Assembly: GCA_902489215.1 (NCBI GenBank)
Contig: CABTZE010000006.1
Location: 1-30,403 of the forward strand
Origin: an uncultured Brevibacterium sp.
Lineage (GTDB): Bacteria > Actinomycetota > Actinomycetes > Actinomycetales > Brevibacteriaceae
Length of the DNA stretch: 30,403 bases
Direction of reading: 5' to 3'
Shown here: positions 13,290 through 21,022 of the stretch, piece after piece
How the letters are laid out: each line of letters starts with the position of its first letter
How positions within the stretch are numbered: the stretch's first letter is position 1
Notes under the pieces: generated by a model
Database searches by the model: none
Seen by the model: only the letters and a program-made list of their open reading frames with translations
What the model was told of the DNA's origin: nothing
Position numbers and translations under genes: made by a program

Positions 13290-15959
13290 ATGAGCGCCTA
13301 TCCAGAGTATTGGGAAGCCGACGTTGTCCTCCGCGATGGTGCGACGGCGCGTCTGCGTCCCATTCTTCAGAGTGATGCTGATGGCGTGCAGGCTATGCAC
13401 TCCAAGCAGTCCGCCGAATCCATCTATATGCGGTTCTTTGCTCCCATCAAGCAGATTCCGGAAAAGGATCTCGAGCGGTTCGTCAATGTCGACTACCGCG
13501 ATCGCGTTGCCTTTGTCATGACGATCCGCGACGAGATCATCGGCATCGGCCGCTATGACCGACTGGATGAGAACTCTGCTGAGGTCGCGTTCAACATCGC
13601 GGATGCGCACCAGGGCCGCGGTATCGGATCTATTCTTCTGGAGCACCTGGCCGCAGCTGCTCGCGAAATGGGCATTGACCGCTTCATTGCCGAGGTTCTG
13701 CCGCAGAACCGTCCCATGCTGCAGGTGTTCGCCGCCGCCGGCTACGAGGTCACCCGCGAATTCGATGACGGGGTTGTGGCTGTTGCTTTCGACATCGACC
13801 CCACGGAGAAGTCTCGGCAGGTGCTGGCATCGCGTGAGCATCGTGCTGAGGCCCTGTCGGTGCGCGGCATTCTGCACCCGGAGTCGATCGTGGTCTTCGG
13901 GGCTTCGCGCAGCCGTGCGTCGATCGGCAATCTGCTGCTGCGCAATCTGACCGCTGGCGGCTTCCGGGGTCGGCTCAACATCGTCCACACGGAGGCCTCC
14001 GAAGTTGCGGGCCTGCCCACCGTGTCGAGCTTGGATGAGATTGAGGGCGATATCGATGTCGCCGTCATCGCTGTGCCGGCTGCCACTGTCCCCCAGGTTG
14101 TGCGCGACTGCGCGGAACGAGGCGTCAAGGGCGTTGTCGTGATCTCCTCTGGTTTTGCGGAGACTTCCGAAGAGGGCGCGCGCCTGCAGGAGCAAGTGCT
14201 CACCACCGCCCGCACGTGGGGCATGCGCCTGATCGGCCCGAACTCTTTCGGTGTGCTCAACTCCGACCCGGAGGTTGACCTCAACGCTTCGCTCTCGCCG
14301 TTCCTGCCCGATCCCGGGCACGTGGGCGTGTTCAGCCAGTCGGGTGCTTTGGGTACGGCAATGCTCGCGGCTGCCCGCGAGCGCGGCATCGGCATTTCGA
14401 CTTTTGTGTCTGCCGGCAACCGCGCCGATCTGTCAGGCAACGACATGATGCAGTACTGGGAGGAAGACCCCGCCACGAACGTCGTGTGCCTGTACCTCGA
14501 ATCAATCGGCAATCCGCGGAAGTTCTCGCGCATTGCCCGCAGGGTCACGCGCAACAAGCCCGTCATCGTCATCAAGTCCGACCTCACCGGGGGTGAGCTC
14601 CCGCCGGGTCACGCGGTGCGCGTGTCGTCTCTGTCGGCCAGCGCCATGGATCAGGTTCTTGCGCAGGCCGGTGTTATTCGCGCCCGTTCGGTCAGCCAGA
14701 TGTATGACATTGCGCAGGTCTTCGACACGCAGCCGCTGCCCGGCGGCAAGCGCGTGGGCATTGTCGGCAACTCCGCGGCTCTGTCGACTCTTGTCGAGCA
14801 GTGTGTGCGCGCAGAGGGGCTGAAGCTCGGCACCGCTCCGGTCTCCCTGCACCCGGAGGCCTCGGTCGATGATTTCGAGGCTGAGCTGCGGCGGGTGTAC
14901 GCCAACCCGCACGTGCATTCGGTTGTCGTCATCATCACGCCCTCCCCCAGCGTTTCGTCATCGCAGATGGCGCAGGCTATTGCGGATGCCGCAGCCCAGT
15001 CGGGCAAGACCACGGTCGCATGCTTCCTCGGTGTGTACGGCAAGGACGAAATGCTCACGTCCTACACCCGGTCCGCCGACGGCGAGCGCACGAAGCACGT
15101 CGTCCCGTCCTACGGCGGCCCCGAAGCTGCCGTGTGGGCGCTTGCTCGGGCAACCGAATACGCGGTGTACAAGAAGTCCGATCACGGCCACTACCCGATC
15201 TTCACGGACCTGAAGGTTCGCGAGGCCCGCCGGATCATCGAGAGCAGCCTGGCAGACGCCGATTCGCCCAGGGTGACCATGACCGATGAGGCCGCGCACG
15301 AGCTTCTGGGCGCCTACGGCATCGACGTTCTGCCCTATATCTCGACGTCGACCGTCGAAGAGGCCAAGGAGGCTGCCGCGAAGATCGGCTATCCAGTTGC
15401 TCTCAAGGCTGTGCACCGGAAGCTGCGTCACCGTTTTGAGTTCGGCGGGGGGCGCCTTGCCATTCAGAACGAGGCGGAGCTCGTGGGCGACTGGAACGGC
15501 ATCGCAGAAGTCATTGCGCAGTCGCTCGATGACGATGATGACCGCCGCATCGACGTGCAGGCGATGGCGCCGGCGGGTGTCGGGTGCGTCATCCGCGCCG
15601 GCGAGGACCCGCTGCTGGGGCCCATGGTGTCGTTCTCCCTAGCCGGTGACTCCACCGAGCTGCTGGATGATGTCGCCCACCGGGTCGCTCCCCTGACTGA
15701 CGTCGATGCCCGCAACATGGTGCGCACTCCCGGAGCTTCACCTCGTCTGTTCGGGTACAAGGGCTTGCCGGTGGCCAATGTCGAACCGGCCGAGGAGATC
15801 CTGTTGCGCCTGGCCGCACTGGTTGATGAGTTCCCCGTCATCCGCAGCATTGAGATCCGCCCGATCATGATCACCACCGATAAGAGCTACCTCCTGTCGG
15901 CCCGCATTCAGCTGGCGGCTGATGCAGACCGCATGGACACTCTGCGCCGCAGGATGTGA
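13290..15959 (+). CDS. GNAT/ADP-forming acyl-CoA synthetase fusion: protein lysine acetyltransferase (Pat), N-terminal GNAT type
   Basis: The 889-residue protein joins a GNAT domain (about 14-165) to the domains of NDP-forming acyl-CoA synthetase: CoA-binding (about 180-310), succinyl-CoA-ligase-like (about 320-640) and ATP-grasp (about 665-889). Such proteins acetylate lysines in AMP-forming acyl-CoA synthetases and silence them. The acetyl-CoA loop HQGRGIG is at 107-113 and the conserved glutamate of AEVAF is Glu98. GVFSQSGALGTA and YLESIGNPRKF mark the synthetase part. The loop that carries the phosphohistidine in true synthetases (SHTGxLxG) reads PPGHAVRVSS at about 438-447, so real ATP-dependent CoA ligation is doubtful. 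GNAT-first order is the arrangement known from Streptomyces rather than Salmonella. It stands alone, with a leaderless ATG. Confidence 0.9.
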   Translation: MSAYPEYWEADVVLRDGATARLRPILQSDADGVQAMHSKQSAESIYMRFFAPIKQIPEKDLERFVNVDYRDRVAFVMTIRDEIIGIGRYDRLDENSAEVAFNIADAHQGRGIGSILLEHLAAAAREMGIDRFIAEVLPQNRPMLQVFAAAGYEVTREFDDGVVAVAFDIDPTEKSRQVLASREHRAEALSVRGILHPESIVVFGASRSRASIGNLLLRNLTAGGFRGRLNIVHTEASEVAGLPTVSSLDEIEGDIDVAVIAVPAATVPQVVRDCAERGVKGVVVISSGFAETSEEGARLQEQVLTTARTWGMRLIGPNSFGVLNSDPEVDLNASLSPFLPDPGHVGVFSQSGALGTAMLAAARERGIGISTFVSAGNRADLSGNDMMQYWEEDPATNVVCLYLESIGNPRKFSRIARRVTRNKPVIVIKSDLTGGELPPGHAVRVSSLSASAMDQVLAQAGVIRARSVSQMYDIAQVFDTQPLPGGKRVGIVGNSAALSTLVEQCVRAEGLKLGTAPVSLHPEASVDDFEAELRRVYANPHVHSVVVIITPSPSVSSSQMAQAIADAAAQSGKTTVACFLGVYGKDEMLTSYTRSADGERTKHVVPSYGGPEAAVWALARATEYAVYKKSDHGHYPIFTDLKVREARRIIESSLADADSPRVTMTDEAAHELLGAYGIDVLPYISTSTVEEAKEAAAKIGYPVALKAVHRKLRHRFEFGGGRLAIQNEAELVGDWNGIAEVIAQSLDDDDDRRIDVQAMAPAGVGCVIRAGEDPLLGPMVSFSLAGDSTELLDDVAHRVAPLTDVDARNMVRTPGASPRLFGYKGLPVANVEPAEEILLRLAALVDEFPVIRSIEIRPIMITTDKSYLLSARIQLAADADRMDTLRRRM

Positions 15960-16040
15960 ATCGCAGACTGGCTCATACCTGAGCCTGCGCTCAGTCGACG
16001 CGGCGACCGTCAAATCAGCGGTTTCCGCCCGGCTGAGCGC

Positions 16041-16088
16041 TACACTGACCTCCTGATGGCACAGCCGCTGCACAAGGAGGAAGCCGCG
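16041..16088 (+). promoter_or_regulatory. parC -10 and ribosome binding site
   Basis: TACACT (16041-16046) is a plausible -10, and AAGGAGG (16074-16080) lies 7 nt before the GTG at 16088. Unlike most first genes here, parC thus has a leader of about 35 nt and a strong ribosome site. No good -35 is seen. Confidence 0.55.
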
Positions 16089-18709
16089 TGACCGACGGTC
16101 AGATCGTCGATATCGATGTCACCCAGGAAATGGAGACGTCGTTCCTCGAATATGCGTACTCGGTCATCTACTCCCGCGCGCTGCCGGATGCTCGCGACGG
16201 CCTTAAGCCCGTCCAGCGCCGCATTCTCTACCAAATGTCGGAAATGGGGCTGCGCCCCGACCGCCCGTACGTCAAGTCCTCGCGCATTGTCGGCGATGTC
16301 ATGGGCAAGCTGCACCCGCACTCCGACACCGCCATCTACGACGCGCTGGTGCGCATGGCCCAGCCCTTTGTCATGCGCGTCCCGCTCGTTGACGGCCACG
16401 GCAACTTCGGTTCGCTCGACGACGGTCCCGCAGCACCCCGCTACACGGAGGCCAGGCTCGACCAGGCAGCCATGCACATGCTGCGCAACCTGGACGAAGA
16501 CACCGTCAACACTGTGCCGAACTACGACGGTTCGCTCACCCAGCCCGAAGCCCTGCCCAGCGCACTGCCGAATCTGCTGGTCAACGGGGCTTCCGGCATC
16601 GCGGTCGGTATGGCCACCAACATGGCCCCGCACAATCCCGGCGAAGTCATCGCCGCCGCCCGCCACCTCATCTTCAACCCGGACGCAACCCTGGACGAGC
16701 TCATGCGCTACGTCCCGGGGCCGGATCTGCCCACCGGCGGCCGGATCATCGGCCTGTCCGGTGTGCGGGATGCCTACGAAACCGGCCGCGGCACCTTCCG
16801 CACCCGCGCGACCGTGAAGTTTGAGAACATCACGCCGCGCCGCCGCGGCATCACCGTGACCGAACTGCCCTACCTCGTCGGCCCCGAAAAGGTCATCGAG
16901 AAGATCAAAGACAACGTCCAGGCCAAAAAGCTGCAGGGCATCAGCTCGGTTGATGACTACTCGGACCGCAAGCACGGTCTGCGCCTGGTCATCGGCATCA
17001 AGTCCGGCTTCAACCCGGAAGCTGTTCTCGAAGAGCTTTACCGCCTGACCCCGATGGAAGACTCCTTCGGCATCAACAACGTCTGCCTGGTCGACGGCCG
17101 CCCCCGCACCCTGGGGCTGAAGGCGCTTCTCGAGGTGTTCATTGCCCACCGGATCGACGTCATCCGCCGCCGCAGCGAATTCCGGCTGCAGAAGGCACTC
17201 GACCGTCTGCACCTGGTGGAGGGTCTGCTCATTGCGATCCTCGACATCGACGAGGTCGTCCAGCTGATCCGCTCCTCTGACGATGCCGCACAGGCGCGCA
17301 CCCGGCTGATGGACGTCTTCGACCTCTCCGAAATCCAGGCGACCTACATCCTCGACCTTCAGCTGCGCCGCCTGACGAAGTTCTCCCGCATTGAACTTGA
17401 GGCTGAGCGCGACGAACTGCAGGCCACGATCGAAGACCTGCGCGACATCCTCGGCGATGAACACCGTCTGAAGACCCTTGTGTCCGATGAGCTCGAAGAG
17501 ACCGCGGAAGCTCTCGACACCGGCCGTCGCACGGTGCTCGTTGAGGGCAGTCTCAAGGAAATCAAGGCTGCCGGCCGCAAAAAGGGTCAGAACCTGCAGG
17601 TGGCAGACGAACCCTGCTGGGTGCTCATGTCCACCACCGGCAAGATCGCCCGCACGGCCACCGCCGGCGAACTCTCAGCCACCGGACGCAGAGCTGCCAA
17701 CGACGCTCTCGTCGCACAGATCCCCTCGAGCACCCGCGGGTCCCTGGGCGCTCTGACGAACAAGGGCCGGGTCCACAAGATCGACGTCATCAACCTGCCG
17801 TCCCTGCCGGATCAAGCCACCCGCCCCGTGCTGTCGGGCGGGGTGAAGATCACCGACTTCATCGAACTCGAACGCGGTGAACAGGTCATCACCCTCATCG
17901 ACCCCACTGCCGAGGTGGTGCTCGGCACCCGCTTGGGTGTGGTCAAACGCGTTGCCGCCGGTGAGATCCCGAATAACCGCGACGTGTGGGACATCATTGC
18001 GCTCAAGGGCAAAGACACCGTCGTGGGTGCCGGCCAGCTGCCCGACCTCGATAAGGGTTCGGCCGTCTTCATCACCCAGGCGAGCAATCTGCTGAACTTC
18101 ACCCTCGACGGCGTACGCGCGCAGGGACCCGGTGCTGGCGGTGTTGCCGGCATCCGCTTGCCGAAGGACATCGAAGTCATCAGCTTCTCCGTTGTCGACC
18201 CGACCGTGGAGAACCGGGTTGTGACAATCGCCAAGGGCGTGAACTTCAACGGCGAGGAAACCGAATCCGTCAAGGTTTCCCTTCTGTCTGACTTCCCGGC
18301 AAAGGGACGTGCCACCGCGGGCATGCGCAGCCACCGCTTCCTCAAGGACGAAACCGAGCTCGTCACAGCCTTCGCCGGCCCCAACCCGCAGGCGGCCGCC
18401 AAGACCGGCGGTGCACGCGCACTGCCGGACGAACTGTCTCGCCGCGACGGTTCAGGAGCTCCCGTCGAGGGCCGGATCGATGCGATCGGCACCCTGCCGC
18501 GCACAGGCATTGCCGCAGACCCAGCGGCAGCCGGCGGCACCTCGGCAGAGCGATCCGCACCCGCTGGTAACGCGCCAGCCGCCAAGAGCACGAAGGCGAA
18601 TGCCGGGGCGCCTGATTTCAGCGACGGTGACCGCTACGCGCAGATCGGCCGGGACAAGGACGACGACAGCGGCGTGATCGTGTCCCACGACGACGAACAG
18701 CTGTTCTGA
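16088..18709 (+). CDS. parC: DNA topoisomerase IV subunit A (ParC type)
   Basis: This is a type IIA topoisomerase A subunit, which cuts and rejoins DNA; with ParE it would separate linked daughter chromosomes. The breakage-reunion domain starts at SVIYSRALPDARDGLKPVQRRILY, and the DNA-linking tyrosine is Tyr119 in APRYTEARL. The winged-helix region KSSRIVGDVMGKLHPHSDTAIYDALVRMAQPF covers the quinolone-determining residues. SGIAVGMATNMAPHNPGEV and a coiled-coil segment near 400-480 are standard. The C-terminal beta-pinwheel lacks a GyrA-box (QRRGGKG), which favours ParC over GyrA. The last ~100 residues are an Ala/Gly/Asp-rich, probably disordered tail. No parE is adjacent. Where the usual sequence is HPHGD, it reads HPHSD (Ser79). 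Confidence 0.92.
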   Translation: MTDGQIVDIDVTQEMETSFLEYAYSVIYSRALPDARDGLKPVQRRILYQMSEMGLRPDRPYVKSSRIVGDVMGKLHPHSDTAIYDALVRMAQPFVMRVPLVDGHGNFGSLDDGPAAPRYTEARLDQAAMHMLRNLDEDTVNTVPNYDGSLTQPEALPSALPNLLVNGASGIAVGMATNMAPHNPGEVIAAARHLIFNPDATLDELMRYVPGPDLPTGGRIIGLSGVRDAYETGRGTFRTRATVKFENITPRRRGITVTELPYLVGPEKVIEKIKDNVQAKKLQGISSVDDYSDRKHGLRLVIGIKSGFNPEAVLEELYRLTPMEDSFGINNVCLVDGRPRTLGLKALLEVFIAHRIDVIRRRSEFRLQKALDRLHLVEGLLIAILDIDEVVQLIRSSDDAAQARTRLMDVFDLSEIQATYILDLQLRRLTKFSRIELEAERDELQATIEDLRDILGDEHRLKTLVSDELEETAEALDTGRRTVLVEGSLKEIKAAGRKKGQNLQVADEPCWVLMSTTGKIARTATAGELSATGRRAANDALVAQIPSSTRGSLGALTNKGRVHKIDVINLPSLPDQATRPVLSGGVKITDFIELERGEQVITLIDPTAEVVLGTRLGVVKRVAAGEIPNNRDVWDIIALKGKDTVVGAGQLPDLDKGSAVFITQASNLLNFTLDGVRAQGPGAGGVAGIRLPKDIEVISFSVVDPTVENRVVTIAKGVNFNGEETESVKVSLLSDFPAKGRATAGMRSHRFLKDETELVTAFAGPNPQAAAKTGGARALPDELSRRDGSGAPVEGRIDAIGTLPRTGIAADPAAAGGTSAERSAPAGNAPAAKSTKANAGAPDFSDGDRYAQIGRDKDDDSGVIVSHDDEQLF

Positions 18710-18713
18710 CAGA

Positions 18714-18754
18714 CGCCCTGCTCTGACAGGGCGCGGTCAGTCAGCTGTCAGAGC
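18714..18754. terminator. Bidirectional terminator between parC and the cyclase gene
   Basis: Two mutually exclusive hairpins are visible: a 7-bp stem (18714-18720 with 18727-18733) and a perfect 10-bp stem, GCTCTGACAG with CTGTCAGAGC (18720-18729 with 18745-18754). There is no T run. It lies in the 51-bp gap between convergent genes. Confidence 0.5.
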
Positions 18755-18760
18755 TCACTC

Positions 18761-20131
18761 TCAGGGTTCGACGTCGACGACCATGCGCGGTGCCTGACCG
18801 CGGTGCATGTCAACGATCGTGACATCACCCAGCCCCTGCAGGCTCACGGTGCGACGATTGGAGAACTCATAGGCTTCCGTCTGTGCAATGACAGACGAGG
18901 TTTCCCAGTCGGTGGTGACCGTCCCGGGTTCGCCAATCGAGGTCAGACGGGCCGCCAGGTTGACTGTCGAACCGAAAATATCGCCCAGACGCGACAGCAC
19001 CTTGCCCCACGAAAAGCCCACGCGTGCCTTCGGGAGGTCAGGGTCTTCCGTGATGCTCTCCATGAGCCGCACCGAAATCTCAGCTCCAGAACGCGGGGTT
19101 TCAGCGGCAAAGAACACTTCGTCGCCAACAGTTTTGATGACGCGGCCGCCGCCGGCGGTCACAATGTTGTAGCACAGAGCTTGGAAGCGCTTGACCAGGC
19201 TGGCAAGCTGCCTGGGCTCCATTTGCTGCGACAGTCGGGTGAAGGACACAAGGTCGACAAAGCCGATTCCGCGAGCAAGCGGCATCGCTGAATCGTAGAA
19301 CCCGGGTTGGCCGGCGTTCTTGCCGCCGGGACCGGCGTCGTCACCCAAGTTGACGTTGAGGCGGCCGAACACGTTCGCCATGTTGTGCTTCCACGCGTAC
19401 AGCATGACTTTTTCCAGCGACGGCAGGATCTGCTCGAACAAGCTCAGTGCTACCGCGCGCGCCTGCCGTTCGTCCAGCTGGCGCGATTCAGCCAGGTACT
19501 CGACAACCGTTTCCATCTGCCACACCACCAGGCGGTCAGTGGTCTGGCCGATGGCGCGCGCAAGAGCTATCGCGGTTTCTTCGTCGACCATGTCGCGCGC
19601 CACAAGACCAGCCATTTCGGCCAGCGCGTTGACATCGCGCACTGTGAACGCGGGAGTCCCCTCTTCTGCGATCGGCAGGCCGAGGGCTCGCCAGAACTTC
19701 CGTGCAGACACGGTGGACACGCCTGCCAGCTGCGCAACTTCACGTCTGGTCAGGACTCGTTTGCCGCCCAGCAGCTGTTCTTCCAGCAGCGACGCCGCCT
19801 CGCGCAGTCGCTGAATGCGCTGCTCAATGAGCTCGGGGTTGTCCAGAAGGTCAGGTACGGCTCCCGTCTGCGGGTTGGGGTCGTCCGCCAGCCCCTGTGA
19901 AAACTCCAGGCGGTCGCGCAGTTCAGAAACGCTGGAGTCATCAGAAGACCGCGCATTGGCGCGAGCCCGCTCTTCCTGGAAGCTCGAGCTGAACTCCGCG
20001 GGCGCCTCGGCGATCCGCTGGATCTCGGTTGTCGGCGTAGCGTCGCGGTTCCACGGCGCGTCCGGCGGTGAAAAGACAGTGTGCTCGCTGATCTGCGGCA
20101 GAGCTCGAGTGCGCGGATCAGGTTCGGTCAC
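18761..20131 (-). CDS. Class III adenylate cyclase with N-terminal regulatory domain
   Basis: The C-terminal catalytic domain should make cAMP from ATP as a homodimer. All six canonical residues are visible: metal Asp293 (FVDLVSFT) and Asp337, substrate-specifying Lys333 (IKTVGDEV) and Asp384 (GDIFG), and transition-state Asn391 and Arg395 (VNLAARL). Upstream, residues about 95-260 form a helical regulatory domain like that of the pH-sensing mycobacterial Rv1264 family; it opens with LTRREVAQLAGVSTVSARKFWRALG (127-151), which looks like a MerR-type helix-turn-helix. The first ~95 residues are polar and probably disordered. There is no membrane segment, so it is cytosolic. The GTG start at 20131 overlaps the birA stop (GTGA), so the two are translationally coupled. 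The length is 456 residues. Confidence 0.9.
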   Translation of the reverse strand: MTEPDPRTRALPQISEHTVFSPPDAPWNRDATPTTEIQRIAEAPAEFSSSFQEERARANARSSDDSSVSELRDRLEFSQGLADDPNPQTGAVPDLLDNPELIEQRIQRLREAASLLEEQLLGGKRVLTRREVAQLAGVSTVSARKFWRALGLPIAEEGTPAFTVRDVNALAEMAGLVARDMVDEETAIALARAIGQTTDRLVVWQMETVVEYLAESRQLDERQARAVALSLFEQILPSLEKVMLYAWKHNMANVFGRLNVNLGDDAGPGGKNAGQPGFYDSAMPLARGIGFVDLVSFTRLSQQMEPRQLASLVKRFQALCYNIVTAGGGRVIKTVGDEVFFAAETPRSGAEISVRLMESITEDPDLPKARVGFSWGKVLSRLGDIFGSTVNLAARLTSIGEPGTVTTDWETSSVIAQTEAYEFSNRRTVSLQGLGDVTIVDMHRGQAPRMVVDVEP

Positions 20132-20946
20132 AGCAGCCTCGCGTGTATGACATCCCCGGCGGTGACGGTCTGCAGGCCGTCAGCAGTTTCAATGACGAGT
20201 CCCCCGTGCGCATCGAGCCCCACCGCTCGCGCACTCACGGGATCTTGGCCGGGCAGTTCGACCCGAACGTCACGCCCAATGGTCGCCATGGAGTCAGCCA
20301 TGTCCGAGCAGAACTCTGCGGTGCCGATGGTCTCGCGGCTGAAAGCCGAATCCAGACCGGCGCGCAGACGGCTGACAACGGCGGCCAGGAGATCTTCGCG
20401 GCTGATGTCGAAGCCCTCAACGAGCAGTGATGTGGCGGTCTCAACCGGGAGGTCGTCCTGTGCGAGGTGAACATTGATGCCGGTGCCGATGACAACCGTC
20501 TTTGCGCCGCCCTCTCCGAGGACGATTCGAGTGAGAATGCCGACGAGTTTGCGGTCGCGGACGAGAACGTCGTTGGGCCATTTGAGTTCGGCCGGAACTC
20601 CCTGGGCGCGCAGAGCATCGACAACAGCGCGCCCGGTGATAAGCGGAATCCAACCGAGGTCATCCGCGGCGACTGAGCTCGGTACGGGAACGGCAAACGA
20701 AAAGGTCAGGCACGTGCGCGGGGGTGTTGTCCACGTGCGCGCCAGGCGGCCGCGACCGGCCTGCTGATGATCCGTGCCGATAATGCTGAACGGTGCTGCA
20801 CTTCCGCCTTCGACGGCTGCCACGAGGTCGTCGTTGGTCGAGCCGGTTTTCTCTGTCCATTCAATGTTTGGCTGCGGCAGCTGACTTTCGCGGCTCCAGG
20901 CTTCGCTGAAGCGGCTGAGGTCAAAAGGAGAAACGCAATCATGCAC
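20128..20946 (-). CDS. birA: Biotin-acetyl-CoA-carboxylase ligase
   Basis: BirA activates biotin with ATP and attaches it to the biotin carrier domain of acyl-CoA carboxylases. WTEKTGSTNDD, the biotinyl-AMP loop GTDHQQAGRGRLARTW (GRGR at 64-67) and KWPNDVLV (122-129) are clear, followed by the GTGINVH strand. There is no N-terminal DNA-binding domain, so it is a class I, enzyme-only ligase. The open frame extends upstream to 20985, but I choose GTG 20946 because a TACAGT -10 lies exactly 6 nt before it; the product is then 272 residues. It is divergent from accD-accE, whose partner alpha subunit would be its substrate, and is followed by the cyclase gene with a 4-bp overlap. Confidence 0.94.
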   Translation of the reverse strand: MHDCVSPFDLSRFSEAWSRESQLPQPNIEWTEKTGSTNDDLVAAVEGGSAAPFSIIGTDHQQAGRGRLARTWTTPPRTCLTFSFAVPVPSSVAADDLGWIPLITGRAVVDALRAQGVPAELKWPNDVLVRDRKLVGILTRIVLGEGGAKTVVIGTGINVHLAQDDLPVETATSLLVEGFDISREDLLAAVVSRLRAGLDSAFSRETIGTAEFCSDMADSMATIGRDVRVELPGQDPVSARAVGLDAHGGLVIETADGLQTVTAGDVIHARLL

Positions 20947-20952
20947 TACATC

Positions 20953-20958
20953 ACTGTA
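20953..20958 (-). promoter_or_regulatory. Leaderless-type -10 of birA
   Basis: On the minus strand TACAGT, a 6-nt spacer (GATGTA) and GTG at 20946. It decides the start codon, as the upstream extension would lie within the promoter. Confidence 0.6.
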
Positions 20959-21010
20959 GGCCGTTTTAGCAGCCAGGCACAACACCGGCCCACCGTGTAA
21001 GAATCACCGC

Positions 21011-21016
21011 TAGTCT
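21011..21016 (+). promoter_or_regulatory. Leaderless-type -10 of accD
   Basis: TAGTCT followed by 6 nt and the ATG at 21023. No Shine-Dalgarno is seen. The two start points of birA and accD are only 77 bp apart. Confidence 0.55.
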
Positions 21017-21022
21017 AGTGAC

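Noticed and set aside
13077..14321. Minus-strand open frame opposite the start of pat
   Set aside because: Covers the divergent promoter region and the GNAT domain of a well-supported gene; no motif.
14580..14645. Claim that Pat has lost its phosphohistidine altogether
   Set aside because: A histidine (His441) remains one residue away from the aligned position, so only a changed motif can be claimed.
16040..17464. Long minus-strand open frame opposite parC
   Set aside because: It mirrors the codon pattern of a certain gene (parC), its product is low in recognisable motifs, and such antisense frames are common in high-GC DNA.
16088..18709. Reading this gene as gyrA
   Set aside because: No GyrA-box, no gyrB or dnaN neighbours, and the HPH region and context fit ParC; a gyrA elsewhere is expected.
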